Assembly: GCA_963802205.1 (NCBI GenBank)
Contig: CAWDHW010000006.1
Span: forward strand, 1-64,000
Direction of reading: 5' to 3'
DNA from: DYRB01 sp963802205
GTDB taxonomy: Bacteria; Pseudomonadota; Gammaproteobacteria; Chromatiales; Chromatiaceae
DNA length: 64,000 bases
The notes below the pieces were generated by a model. That model had not been told where the DNA came from and made no database searches. It saw only the letters and a program-made list of their open reading frames with translations. Numbering within the stretch: position 1 is the stretch's first letter; each line of letters starts with the position of its first letter. A program made the position numbers and the translations under genes. Below are positions 1 through 8,997 of this stretch, one piece after another.

Positions 1-99
1 CGCAACTTCCTGGGGCTGCCCTTCAGCGACCTCATGTTTCAGGCACAGCAGGTCCATCGGGCCCACTTCGACCTGGTCACGTTTGACCCTGGGCTATGA
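1..99 (+). pseudogene. Duplicated 5' fragment of bioB (biotin synthase)
   Basis: Bases 9-73 are identical over 65 bp to bases 2103-2167 inside the intact bioB downstream, and they are read in the same frame. The translation shows the biotin synthase stretch LGLPFSDLMFQAQQVHRAHF. After base 73 the match ends abruptly and the frame runs into a TGA at 97-99, before the iron-sulfur cysteine motif is reached. This is therefore a non-functional scrap, open at the left window edge. How much of bioB precedes it cannot be seen. It probably arose by local duplication or rearrangement. Confidence 0.8.
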
Positions 100-494
100 A
101 CGGGTGGCGACGACCCAGAATTCTGATCGGCCCTCCGGACGGCGGTGGAAGCAAGGCAATCGGCAGCGGTCGATGCCGGCATCGCCGCCGTCTTCACCGA
201 AGCCGCGCCGGGCGAGTGCAACCTCATGCACGTCTAACGAGCCTGCGAAGCCGCCGCGGGTCGCCCCGGCCCGCTGGCCGCTACTATGGGACGGCGGGCT
301 CGTTCCCCTACCGGACTGGGATGCCATACTGCAGCCAGGTGTCGCGGGGCGCATCGCTCGAAAATCGCCGTGATCGTCCCCTCAAGAACGGAACGACGAC
401 TTTCGGACGCCTCGGCACCACCATTGATACTCCGCATCTCGTGGTCAAGACGTCAGCCTCTACCGCACCTCAAGGGGTGGAACCCCTCTTCATC
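100..494. other. Intergenic or degraded stretch without a convincing gene
   Basis: I see no complete gene here. A plus-strand frame from 127 to 231 ends in a protein-like tail (AAVFTEAAPGECNLMHV, then TAA). It could be the end of a broken gene, but I cannot identify it, and a TGA at 124-126 closes it upstream. No RNA gene or promoter was recognised. Confidence 0.4.
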
Positions 495-640
495 AAGGCT
501 CTGTCTGCGTTAGGTGTTGAGCCATCGCAATGCCTTGTGCCAGGGTGTAGGGTCGGGCTTCAGCCGACAGCGGGGCCTGGGGTTACCGGCAAGGCCGCGT
601 CGGACTGAAGTCCGACCTACGCTAACGCAGACAGAGCCTT
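495..640. repeat. Small inverted-repeat (MITE-like) element, copy 1
   Basis: An 18-bp perfect terminal inverted repeat (AAGGCTCTGTCTGCGTTA at 495-512 and its reverse complement at 623-640) encloses two internal hairpins of the GTAGGTCGG...CCGAC type at 547-568 and 599-620. CTTCATCAA occurs at both ends (488-496 and 638-646), overlapping the tips, as expected for a target-site duplication. The element has no coding capacity. A diverged second copy lies at 26986-27129. A non-autonomous mobile element is the simplest reading; the mobilising transposase is not known. Confidence 0.75.
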
Positions 641-1047
641 CATCAATCCCCTGTTGTTTATCATCAACATCCGATATTCACCGTCCAATCGTTATCGCTT
701 ATCGACTAACGCGATGGAATGTGATGGATAAAGAGGAAACTTCTGGAATCGCCGATTAATGCCGTTTTTGAGCGTTGCGAGTCTCGCAACGCCTTGTTTT
801 AGTTAATCCACAACCCGACAGCTTCCGAATTAATCAGCGATTCCTTCGGTGTGCGGATTTCAGGGCGTAAATTCCGGAAATAATTCTCTGTTGCCAAAGG
901 TTTTCGCCTGTGATAACTATCCGGATGTTCTAAAAGACTGAAGGCCAAGCCTTGGTCTAACAAGTGCGCACTCTCCATTGCCGGATGCTCGTGGGTGGAG
1001 GGTTCCGAATGCCATCGGGTGAGAACCCATTCAGACCGGAGAATGAC
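641..1047. other. AT-rich intergenic stretch upstream of the small secreted-protein gene
   Basis: Base composition drops clearly compared with the surrounding DNA. Apart from the hairpin at 772-792, no gene or conserved element is recognisable. The stretch probably carries the promoter of the gene starting at 1048, but no confident -35/-10 pair was picked out. Confidence 0.4.
772..800 (+). terminator. Candidate rho-independent terminator
   Basis: A perfect 9-bp stem (GCGTTGCGA / TCGCAACGC) with a GTC loop at 772-792 is followed by CTTGTTTT. This is the shape of an intrinsic terminator on the plus strand. No intact gene ends just upstream, so it may be left over from deleted sequence. Confidence 0.45.
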
Positions 1048-1551
1048 ATGAATATGAAAGTGAAAAATTTGGTCGCTGCATTCGTTGCTGCTGGCTCTGT
1101 GATTGGCTTGGGAGCAATCTCAACGGCAGCCGAGGCTGGTTCTTGGTGGAGGAGTTCACCGACTCCGTTTAGTGTCACTTGCCAATCTGAAACCGTGGGG
1201 GCGTAATCCAAAATTGTGGAAGTGGCGATAACCCCGAAGTGCTGGTCCCGGGGATCAACAAGAAGTGCTTTTTCCTGACCGACTTCACTGCCTACAACAA
1301 TAATCCAGTAGATTATGGAGGGCGTCGGGTGGATCTCAGGGATGTGACCAATGGTCGCGGCTTGCCGCCCAAGGTGGTTTACTTCCTTCCCTACGATTCA
1401 GCCGCTAGCTCTGAATAATGGCGGTTCGACGACAGTTCAGGGTTTTCAAACGCCTCTTGTGTTTACCGGCAATGTATACGCCGACGTTTGGAACGGGAAT
1501 AATAACGTATTCATAACCGTTTCTGGGTATTACGACCGTTGCCCGAAATAG
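1048..1551 (+). pseudogene. Small secreted protein of unknown function, frameshifted
   Basis: The ATG at 1048 begins a clear signal peptide (MNMKVKNLVAAFVAAG, ending near an AEA cleavage site). The frame then stops at 1204-1206. The downstream sequence continues as plausible protein in another frame (NKKCFFLTDFTAYNNNPVDY), with its own stop at 1416-1418, and then in the first frame again up to a TAG at 1549-1551 (ending SGYYDRCPK). Adding one G to the G run near 1200 plus one compensating shift near 1390-1415 gives a continuous product of about 167 residues. The gene is AT-richer than its neighbours. I do not recognise the family. It is either a decayed secreted-protein gene or one hit by two sequencing indels. 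Confidence 0.5.
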
Positions 1552-1757
1552 CAACTATTCGGAAATAAGGGGCACATAAGCCTCTCAAGAACCGCATTAA
1601 CTTCAGGAGGCTCGGCCCGAGCGCCGGCCCTCCCTGTCTTTATCAAGCAAACGGGACTTACGTATAGAGGGGGCCGGGGCGGTCGATATGGGGATTACAG
1701 CGGAGGTGCTTTGGAGGGGCGAGGGGGTCGCCGGAGAGAGGAAAAGCGAGGCTTCTA

Positions 1758-1919
1758 ATGCTACGGACGGGGGCCAAGGTGAGCGGTTGTGAGCCGGCCA
1801 TTCTGACCAAGGTGACGCAGCTGTCGGACCTGGTCAACGCTATCGTCACGGCCGTGGAGCACCCGGACCCGCGCAGCCTCTGCCAGCGTCGCCGGGACGC
1901 CGCCACCGGGTCGGGCTGA
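1758..1919 (+). CDS. Short open frame, hypothetical or gene remnant
   Basis: An ATG at 1758 opens a 53-codon frame ending in TGA at 1917-1919. The middle (ILTKVTQLSDLVNAIVTAVE) reads like an ordinary helical protein segment. There is no clear ribosome binding site, and nothing similar is recognised. It lies just upstream of the bioB promoter and may be a fragment of a lost gene. Confidence 0.2.
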   Translation: MLRTGAKVSGCEPAILTKVTQLSDLVNAIVTAVEHPDPRSLCQRRRDAATGSG

Positions 1920-1974
1920 CGCGGGCCATGGCCCCGGGCCTGGTGGCGTAGTCAACTGCGATCCTAGGCGGCGG

Positions 1975-2002
1975 TTGACAACGGTCCCTGCCCGGTTAGA
2001 CT
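1975..2002 (+). promoter_or_regulatory. Sigma-70 type promoter of the bio operon
   Basis: A consensus -35 box TTGACA (1975-1980), a 16-bp spacer and a -10 box TAGACT (1997-2002) lie just ahead of bioB. Transcription would start near 2009. This position rules out the TTG at 1975 as the bioB start and supports the ATG at 2038. Confidence 0.6.
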
Positions 2003-2037
2003 CGCGGGGCTTCGACCCTCTACCCTCGGACCCGTAC

Positions 2038-3078
2038 ATGCCTGCATCTGCCACCCGTAGCGCCCAGCGCCACACCTGGTCCGTCGCCGAGGTCCAGGAC
2101 CTCCTGGGGCTGCCCTTCAGCGACCTCATGTTTCAGGCACAGCAGGTCCATCGGGCCCACTTCGACCCCAATTGGGTCCAGGTCAGCACCCTGTTGAGCA
2201 TCAAGACCGGGGCCTGCCCGGAGGATTGCGGTTACTGCTCCCAGAGCGCCAGCAACGACACCGGGCTGGAGCGGGAGCGCCTGCTCCCACTGGAAGAGGT
2301 GGTGGCCGCCGCGAGCGCGGCCCGCGACCAGGGGGCGACCCGCTTCTGCATGGGGGCGGCCTGGCGCAATCCCACCGATCGCAATCTGGATCAGGTCGTC
2401 GCCATGATCGAGGCGGTGCACGCGATGGGCCTGGAGACCTGCGTCACCCTGGGGATGCTCACCGGGCCCCAGGCCGAGCGCCTCAAGTCGGCGGGGCTCG
2501 ACTACTACAACCACAACCTGGACACCTCCCCGGAGTTCTACGGCCAGGTCATCACCACCCGCACCTACCAGGACCGCCTGGACACCCTGGACCAGGTCCA
2601 GCGGGTCGGGCTCAAGGTGTGCAGCGGCGGCATCCTCGGCATGGGGGAGTCGCGCCGCGACCGCGCGGGGCTCCTGGTCCAGCTCGCCAACCTGCCGGTC
2701 CCGCCGGACTCCATCCCCATCAACATGCTGGTCCAGGTCGAGGGGACGCCCCTGTTCGGCACACCCCGGCTCGACCCCTTCGAGTTGGTGCGTATGGTGG
2801 CGGTGGCCCGCATTCTGATGCCGACATCCCATGTGCGTCTGTCTGCCGGGCGCAGCGAGATGAGCGACGAGCTTCAGGCCCTGTGCTACCTGGCGGGGGC
2901 CAATTCCATCTTCTACGGCGACCGGCTCCTGACCACCCCCAATGCCGAGACCAACCGCGACCTGGCCCTGTTCGCCCGTCTGGGCCTGGTGGCGGAGGCG
3001 GGGGAGGGCAACCGGCAGGACCCGGGCCCCTGTCATCGGACGGCGCCGAGGGACCAGGCCGGCGCCCCGGCCTCCTGA
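2038..3078 (+). CDS. bioB: Biotin synthase BioB
   Basis: BioB is a radical SAM enzyme that inserts sulfur into dethiobiotin, the last step of biotin synthesis. The radical SAM cysteine motif is visible as GACPEDCGYCSQS, about 60 residues in. Downstream are the family landmarks YYNHNLDTSPEFY, CSGGILGMGE and SAGRSEMSDE. The product is about 346 residues, the usual length. The ATG at 2038 was chosen because the frame upstream of it overlaps the promoter boxes. It is the first gene of a tightly packed bioBFHCD operon. A 65-bp copy of its 5' region is found at 9-73. Confidence 0.95.
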   Translation: MPASATRSAQRHTWSVAEVQDLLGLPFSDLMFQAQQVHRAHFDPNWVQVSTLLSIKTGACPEDCGYCSQSASNDTGLERERLLPLEEVVAAASAARDQGATRFCMGAAWRNPTDRNLDQVVAMIEAVHAMGLETCVTLGMLTGPQAERLKSAGLDYYNHNLDTSPEFYGQVITTRTYQDRLDTLDQVQRVGLKVCSGGILGMGESRRDRAGLLVQLANLPVPPDSIPINMLVQVEGTPLFGTPRLDPFELVRMVAVARILMPTSHVRLSAGRSEMSDELQALCYLAGANSIFYGDRLLTTPNAETNRDLALFARLGLVAEAGEGNRQDPGPCHRTAPRDQAGAPAS

Positions 3079-3126
3079 TCGTATCGGCCCCTTTACGCTC
3101 CGTCAGGGACGGATCGACCCTTAAAG

Positions 3127-4347
3127 ATGATCGACTTCGCCGCCGAACTCGAACGCCTGCGCCGGGACCACCTCTACCGGCGCCGCAGGGTCTTGTCCGG
3201 GCCCCAGGGGCCGCGGCTGGGGGTGGACGGACACGACCTGCTGGCCTTCTGTAGCAACGACTACCTGGGGCTCGCCAACCACCCGCAGGTGGTGGCCGCC
3301 TTTCGGGCCGGGGCCGCCCGCTATGGCGTCGGCGCCGGGGCCTCCCACTTGGTGTGCGGTCACACCGCGGCCCATCACGGGCTGGAGGAGGAACTGGCGG
3401 ACTTCACCGGGCGCCCTCGTGCCTTGCTGTTTTCCACCGGTTACATGGCCAATCTGGGGGTCATCGCGGCCCTGACCGGGCGCGGCGACAGGGTGTTCGA
3501 GGATCGCCTGAACCACGCCTCCCTCATCGACGGGGCCAGGCTGAGCGGGGCCCGGCTGCGCCGCTACGCCCATGGTGACGTGGCGGCCCTGGGGCGTCTG
3601 ATCGCCCTCCAGGACGATGGGCACGTCTCTCTCACCTCGGTCGCTGTTCCCGGCGCGACTTCCGCTCTGATTGCCACCGACGGGGTCTTCAGCATGGACG
3701 GCGACATCGCCCCCTTGCAGGGATTGGCCGCGGCGGCGCGGACGGCAGGGGCCTTGCTCCTGGTGGACGACGCCCACGGGCTGGGGGTGGTGGGCGAGGG
3801 GGGGCGCGGCAGTCTGGAACTGGCCGGGCTGACCCCCAACCAGGTCCCGATCCTGGTGGGCACCCTGGGCAAGGCCCTGGGGACCTTTGGGGCCTTCGTC
3901 GCCGGGGGGGATGACCTCATCGAGACCCTGATCCAGCGGGCCCGCAGTTACATCTACACCACGGCCCTGCCGCCGGCGGTGGCGGAGGCGACCCGGGTCA
4001 GCCTCGCCCTGGCGCGGCGCGAGCCCTGGCGGCGGGAACGCCTGCGTACCCTGGTGGCGCGCTTCCGGCGCGGCGCGGCGGAGCTGGGGCTGGCCCTGAT
4101 GCCCTCGGACACCCCGATACAGCCGCTGATCCTGGGGAGCGCGGAACTGGCCCTGACCTGGGGCCGAATGCTGGAGACCAGCGGCATCCTGGTTACCGCC
4201 ATCCGGCCGCCGACGGTCCCGGAGGGCTCGGCGCGGCTTCGAATCACCTTCTCCGCCGCTCACAGCGAGGCCGACGTGGACAGCCTGCTGGCCGCCCTGG
4301 AGGTCCTGCCGTTCCGCGACCGAACCGCCTGGGGTCTTCCGACATGA
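3127..4347 (+). CDS. bioF: 8-amino-7-oxononanoate synthase BioF
   Basis: BioF is a PLP enzyme that condenses pimeloyl-ACP with alanine to make 8-amino-7-oxononanoate. The 406-residue product shows the alpha-oxoamine synthase features: CSNDYLGLANHP near the N-terminus, DDAHGLGVVG with the cofactor-binding Asp and His, and GTLGKALGTFGAF with the Schiff-base lysine. Its stop overlaps the predicted bioH start (ATGA at 4344-4347), indicating translational coupling. Confidence 0.95.
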   Translation: MIDFAAELERLRRDHLYRRRRVLSGPQGPRLGVDGHDLLAFCSNDYLGLANHPQVVAAFRAGAARYGVGAGASHLVCGHTAAHHGLEEELADFTGRPRALLFSTGYMANLGVIAALTGRGDRVFEDRLNHASLIDGARLSGARLRRYAHGDVAALGRLIALQDDGHVSLTSVAVPGATSALIATDGVFSMDGDIAPLQGLAAAARTAGALLLVDDAHGLGVVGEGGRGSLELAGLTPNQVPILVGTLGKALGTFGAFVAGGDDLIETLIQRARSYIYTTALPPAVAEATRVSLALARREPWRRERLRTLVARFRRGAAELGLALMPSDTPIQPLILGSAELALTWGRMLETSGILVTAIRPPTVPEGSARLRITFSAAHSEADVDSLLAALEVLPFRDRTAWGLPT

Positions 4348-5137
4348 GCGCCCTGGGACGCGGGCCTCTCGTCCCTCGCCCGGCCTGGTCCTGCTCCACG
4401 GTTGGGGGATGAATGCGGCGGTGTGGGAGGGGCTGCCGGCCTCACTGGCGGGCGCGACGATCCCCATTGAACTCCCCGGGCACGGCGCCTGTCCCCTGCC
4501 GGAGACGGCCACGGGCCTCACGGCCTGGGCGGACGCCTGCCTGGCGGCGGCCCCCGAGCGCGCGGTCTGGCTGGGCTGGTCCCTCGGCGGCCTGGTGGCC
4601 CTGGCCGCCGCCCTGCGCGCACCGGAGCGCGTCGCCGGGCTGGTCCTGATGACGGCCACCCCGCGCTTCATCCAGGCCGCGGACTGGCCCGCGGCCATGG
4701 CCGAGAGGACCCTCGGCCAGTTCCACGACGGGCTCCTGTCGGACCCCGCCGGGACCCTGGACCGCTTCCTGGCCCTTCAGGTCCGCGGTAGTGCCGCTGC
4801 CCGGGAGACCCTGCGTACCCTGCGCCGGGAACTGGCGGCCCGCCCGGCCCCGGACCCGCGGGCCCTGGCCCTGGGGCTTGACCTGCTGCGCGACTGTGAC
4901 CTGCGCTCGGGGCTCGCGGAGCTGACCTGCCCCAGCCTGTGGCTGTTTGGCAGTCACGACACCCTGGTCCCAGCCGCGGTTGCCCCCGGGGTCGCCGCCC
5001 TGCTCCCATCGGCCAGGGTGGTGGTGATCCGCGGGGCGGCCCATGCCCCCTTTCTGTCCCATCCCGAGGAGACCGCCACCCTGATCGACGGCTTTCTTGG
5101 CGGGCTGGCGGGTAAGGCGTCCGTGCCCTCGCCATGA
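4344..5137 (+). CDS. bioH: Pimeloyl-ACP methyl ester esterase BioH (apparent frameshift near the start)
   Basis: BioH is an alpha/beta hydrolase that cleaves pimeloyl-ACP methyl ester, releasing pimeloyl-ACP for BioF. The nucleophile motif GWSLGG, the acidic residue in GSHDTLVP and the catalytic His in GAAHAPF are present. The conserved oxyanion stretch LVLLHGWG (4385-4408) is in frame with the body, but no start codon lies upstream in that frame. The natural start, ATG at 4344 overlapping the bioF stop, is one base out of phase. Restoring one base between 4347 and 4384 gives a normal product of about 264 residues. Starting at the ATG at 4409 instead would lose the oxyanion strand. I favour an indel in the sequence over a real truncation. 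Confidence 0.85.
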
Positions 5138-6036
5138 TCCAAGACCCCATCGACAAGGCCAGCGTTCGGCGCTCCTTCGACCGCGCCGCTCCCCGTTACG
5201 ACGCGGCCGCCGTCCTCCAGCGCGAGATCGGCGGGCGTCTGCTGGAGCGTCTGGACTATTGCCGTCTGGCCCCCAAGACCATCCTCGACCTAGGCTGCGG
5301 CACCGGCCAGGCCATCGGGGCCCTGATGCGCCGCTACCCCAAGGCGCGGGTGATCGCGCTGGACTTCGCCTTTGGCATGCTGCGGTTGGCACGGCGCCGG
5401 GGGACCTGGCTCAACCGCCCGCGCGTGGTCTGCGCCGACGCCGAGGTCCTGCCGCTTGCGGATGGCTGCGTCGATCTCATCGTTTCCAATGCGACCCTGC
5501 AGTGGTGCAACGACCTTGATCGGACCTTCAGCGACCTGCTGCGGGTCTTGCGCCCCGGGGGCTTGCTGATGTTCAGCAGTTTTGGCCCCGACACCCTCAA
5601 GGAACTGCGCGCCGCCTGGGCCGCCGCCGACGGACAACGGCCCGGCCATGTTCACGTCAGCCCCTTTGCGGACATGCACGACGTCGGCGATGCCCTGGTG
5701 CGGGCCCGCTTCGCCGATCCTGTGATGGACGCCGAACACCTCACCCTCACCTACCCCGGGCTGCGTGACCTGATGCGCGACCTCAAGGGCATCGGTGCCC
5801 ACAACGCCGGGAGGGACCGCCCCCGCGGCCTCACCGGCCCGCGCCGCCTTGCGGCCTTGGAGGCCGCCTACGAGACTCATCGTCGCGACGGGCGCCTCCC
5901 TGCCACTTATGAAGTCGTCTACGGTCACGCCTGGGCCCCGGACTTGGCCGCCCGCGGCCGGCACACCGACGACGGCTTTGCCATTCCCGTCGGGGCCATC
6001 GGCCGACATCGGCCACCGCTAGGGGGTGGCCTGTGA
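5134..6036 (+). CDS. bioC: Malonyl-ACP O-methyltransferase BioC
   Basis: BioC methylates malonyl-ACP with SAM to start pimelate synthesis. The 300-residue product has the class I methyltransferase motif LDLGCGTGQA near residue 50, followed by DAEVLPLADGCVDLIVSNATLQW-type sequence typical of BioC. Its start overlaps the bioH stop by four bases, and it in turn overlaps bioD. BioC and BioH together mark the BioC-BioH route to pimeloyl-ACP. Confidence 0.93.
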   Translation: MIQDPIDKASVRRSFDRAAPRYDAAAVLQREIGGRLLERLDYCRLAPKTILDLGCGTGQAIGALMRRYPKARVIALDFAFGMLRLARRRGTWLNRPRVVCADAEVLPLADGCVDLIVSNATLQWCNDLDRTFSDLLRVLRPGGLLMFSSFGPDTLKELRAAWAAADGQRPGHVHVSPFADMHDVGDALVRARFADPVMDAEHLTLTYPGLRDLMRDLKGIGAHNAGRDRPRGLTGPRRLAALEAAYETHRRDGRLPATYEVVYGHAWAPDLAARGRHTDDGFAIPVGAIGRHRPPLGGGL

Positions 6037-6722
6037 CCGGGGTATTCGTCACCGGGACCGACACCGACTGCGGCAAAACCCTGGTGAGCCTGGGGCTCAT
6101 GGCGGCCCTCCAGGCACGGGGCCTGCATGTGCTGGGGATGAAGCCGGTGGCCTCGGGCTGTCAGGGCGCGCCGGGTGCTCTGCGCAACCCCGACGCCCTG
6201 GCGCTCGGCGCCCAGGGCAGCCGCCAGGTCCCCTATGACCTTACAAACCCTTATGCCCTGGCGCCAGCCATCGCCCCCCACATCGCCGCCGGGGAGGCTG
6301 GGGTGAGCATCGAGCTGCAACCGCTCGTCGCGGCCTACCAGGCACTGGCGCACCAGACCCAGTGGGTTGTGGTGGAGGGGGTCGGCGGCTGGCGGGTTCC
6401 GCTAAGCCCGACGCTGTTCGTCAGCGATCTGCCCCTGGCCCTGGATATGCCCGTGGTCCTGGTGGTTGGGCTCAAGCTCGGCTGCATCAATCACGCCCTG
6501 CTCACCGCCGAGGCCATCCGCGCCGGCGGGGCACGCCTGGTGGGATGGATCGGCAACCAGATTGACCCCGCCATGCTCGCTCGGGAGCAGAACCTGGCAA
6601 CCCTGGCGACCCTCATCAAGGCCCCCTGTCTGGGAGTGGTGCCGCATCTGGAGGACCCGACCCACGACCAGGTGGCCGCCTGTCTCCGGGTGGATGGGTT
6701 TCTGGGCGTTGCAGGTACCTGA
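6033..6722 (+). CDS. bioD: Dethiobiotin synthetase BioD
   Basis: BioD makes dethiobiotin from diaminopelargonate, CO2 and ATP. The P-loop TGTDTDCGKT sits near the N-terminus, and the EGVGGWRVPLS motif follows in the middle of the 229-residue protein. The start is a GTG at 6033 overlapping the bioC stop. bioA, which would supply diaminopelargonate, is not in the window. Confidence 0.93.
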   Translation: MTGVFVTGTDTDCGKTLVSLGLMAALQARGLHVLGMKPVASGCQGAPGALRNPDALALGAQGSRQVPYDLTNPYALAPAIAPHIAAGEAGVSIELQPLVAAYQALAHQTQWVVVEGVGGWRVPLSPTLFVSDLPLALDMPVVLVVGLKLGCINHALLTAEAIRAGGARLVGWIGNQIDPAMLAREQNLATLATLIKAPCLGVVPHLEDPTHDQVAACLRVDGFLGVAGT

Positions 6723-7037
6723 CCCGCTTGGCAATATCTTGTTGGGTCAGCCAGCGGAGGCAGGAGGAAGGATCTGACCTATTCGGCCTCCTGCGTCGGC
6801 CTAATGCGCTGGAAAGCGGTGAGTGCGTGATTGCAAGACCCCGTGCGCGGTGTGCGCGGAATTCCCCGAAATTCCGGCCACCTTTAGGTGGCGCCAAAAT
6901 ATTGGGGCCGCGTTAGCGACCCCGGTTAGCCGCGAGCGGCTCACGATTTAAAGTCTGGCTCTTCCGGGGGATGCTTACTACGACTTACTACGAACTGCTG
7001 GCGACGACGCACCAACCATCTGATTTAGTCCCCTGAG
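6723..7037. other. Intergenic region between the bio operon and the accessory segment
   Basis: No gene was found. Small hairpins are present, the clearest being GCCACC-TTTA-GGTGGC at 6877-6892. The composition changes from GC-rich to AT-rich towards 7000. This probably marks the left edge of the accessory segment at about 6980-9200. Confidence 0.4.
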
Positions 7038-8171
7038 CTAATCAAAGGATTGGAATTGTCCTCGCTCTCGAGCAAGATTCATCCGCATGTCACCGCCCAT
7101 TATCAAGCTAAAGGCTATGCTGGATGATTCAGATGATATGGTAGGTAAACTCAATCGAAAGTATTGGGGCTGAGGGAATGCAGTAGTATTCTCAGGAAAG
7201 CAAAGTCCAGTATAGGTTGTTCCGGGAATTCCAATCAGTGGTGGTAACGAATAGGCGGTCGGGAGTACCCAGATTAGATTGAGGCGCTTGTCTAATGGGA
7301 TCGCATCTGAACAATAATAACCATTATTTGCATAAACATACCCCGCCCCATAGCTGTAGCTATTTTTGTCATTCCATATAACGAGAAGAGTTGGCTCCGG
7401 TCCCCTTACGAAAAGGCCGAAGGGCGATAAGATTCCCGTTCTCCGCCCCAGCATTAGATCAAATGATATCTCTCCAGTCACATTCGCATGACCACCGGTT
7501 TTGATTCCACTGGATAACGGCGATACAAAGTTATGCGTAGGATTAGATGTAGGATTAAATAGTGTATAGGTACAAGCTTCATTTTCGCCTTCAATGAAAC
7601 AATTACCAACTGGCTCTGTTGCGTCTGTTCCATCAGCCAATGGGAAAACGGGTATGTTTGTTGATTCAGAACCCATGCTAAACTTGGCGTCTGCAAAGAT
7701 GTTAAAATCTGCCACTTCACCATGGAATCCTGCTTCAGTCTGAAGCAACATGTAGCCTGGGATTCCTTTTTGGCCTGGTGCAATTGATTTCCAGTCAAGA
7801 ATATAAATACTATTCGGCATGGTCAAAAAATAGCCATCTTGCATTACCACTCCGTATTGGTTAAAAAAGGTCCAGTGAATTTTCACATCAGTATCAGGTA
7901 AATTGGTGTCGCTGGGGGATGTGTGAGGGGCTGTATATTCATTAGGTATTAAGCTTTCTCCGATACGACTTGGTACGGTGACGCTAATTGTTGTGTTAGT
8001 CGAAGTATTAGCATCATACAAGACTAATGGGACAAGCAGTGCTTCACCCGCCGATCCTTGAAAAATTGCATATGCAGCGCTGTTCATGCAAAAAAACAGC
8101 AAAGCTAATGCTGCTTTAAAGATCTTTTGTTGAAGAGTGGAATAGTAGGATACGGATGTCAGTGGAGTCAT
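7038..8171 (-). CDS. Predicted secreted protein of unknown function
   Basis: The product has about 377 residues and begins with a signal peptide: a hydrophobic core (ALALLFFCMNSAAYA) behind a basic N-terminus. The rest is rich in Ser, Thr, Asn, Gly and aromatic residues, with only a few cysteines (for example VGNCFIEGENEACTYTLF). That is the style of an extracellular or cell-surface beta-rich protein. No catalytic motif or known family was recognised. The ATG at 8169-8171 follows GGTGA at a suitable distance; a GTG at 8180 is the alternative start. Base composition and codon use are much more AT-rich than in neighbouring genes. A transposase remnant lies immediately upstream, which points to acquisition by transfer. 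Confidence 0.7.
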   Translation of the reverse strand: MTPLTSVSYYSTLQQKIFKAALALLFFCMNSAAYAIFQGSAGEALLVPLVLYDANTSTNTTISVTVPSRIGESLIPNEYTAPHTSPSDTNLPDTDVKIHWTFFNQYGVVMQDGYFLTMPNSIYILDWKSIAPGQKGIPGYMLLQTEAGFHGEVADFNIFADAKFSMGSESTNIPVFPLADGTDATEPVGNCFIEGENEACTYTLFNPTSNPTHNFVSPLSSGIKTGGHANVTGEISFDLMLGRRTGILSPFGLFVRGPEPTLLVIWNDKNSYSYGAGYVYANNGYYCSDAIPLDKRLNLIWVLPTAYSLPPLIGIPGTTYTGLCFPENTTAFPQPQYFRLSLPTISSESSSIAFSLIMGGDMRMNLARERGQFQSFD

Positions 8172-8205
8172 AGTTTTCACCGTTACTGTTAGGCTGAAGT
8201 CCTAG

Positions 8206-8610
8206 CGAGAGTCATTAGAGCAGGTGCGCGCCCATCTGTTTCTGTGCATGCTCGACTATTACGTCAAATGGCACATGTGCAAAGCTTGGCGCAGACTACT
8301 GTTCGCCGATGAAGACCAAGCGCGGCTGGCCGAGCGTGACCCCGTAGCACCGACGACACGTTCCGAAGCGGCACTGGCGAAGGTGGCAAGCAAGTGGCTC
8401 GCTGACGGCTCCCCCGCCCACAGTTTTCGGACCCTACTCAACGAGCTGTCCACGATCATCCGCAATCCCTGCCGACGCAAGAACGTTAGCGTCGGCGAGG
8501 CAACCTTCAACATCGATACAACCCCCAACCCCAAGCAGCAGGCGGCACTCGATTTGCTCACAGCGGGGAAACCATGGACAGACTGCGGTTTTCGGTACGA
8601 TGAAGACTAG
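8206..8610 (+). pseudogene. C-terminal remnant of an IS1634-type transposase
   Basis: The frame begins just after a TAG at 8203 and reads VRAHLFLCMLDYYVKWHM, which resembles the C-terminal section of IS1634-family DDE transposases. It continues through SFRTLLNELSTIIRNPCRR to the end. The catalytic N-terminal two thirds are missing. It sits head-to-head with the AT-rich secreted-protein gene. Confidence 0.7.
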
Positions 8611-8649
8611 CGGTATATTTCATTTTGGCAACTCCAAACGAGCATGTTG

Positions 8650-8997
8650 TGAAGTGGACCCCGAATCCTGGACAGGTGGCTAAGTTAAGGGTTGAGGGCA
8701 CCATGTCAGCCGACAGGAGCCTTCGACCATGCCCAGACCACGCAAACGCCACAGTCCCGACTTCAAGGCCCGAGTGGCCCTGGAGACGATCCTCGGGCTG
8801 AAGACCACCGCCCAGCTCGCCAGCGAGTTTCAGGTTCATCCGGTGCAGATTAGCCAGTGGAAGCGCCAGGCCCTGGATCACCTGCCCGAGGCCTTCGGGC
8901 GCGATACCAGCCACCCGCAGCGCTCGGAGAGCGAGCTGACCGCGCCGCTGTTTGAGGAGATCGGGCGACTGAAATGGAACTCGACTGGCTGAATGGT
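8650..8997 (+). mobile_element. IS3-family insertion sequence remnant (left end plus orfA)
   Basis: The left end TGAAGTGGACCCCGAATCCT at 8650 resembles the terminal repeats of IS3-family elements. orfA begins at 8729 (MPRPRKRHSPDFKARVAL) and encodes the helix-turn-helix part (ELASEF/QVHPVQISQWKRQ region). The reading frame is lost at LK/MELDWL near 8973, one base short, and the element stops right after this point. The whole orfB integrase with its DDE domain is absent. It is a dead element. Confidence 0.8.
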
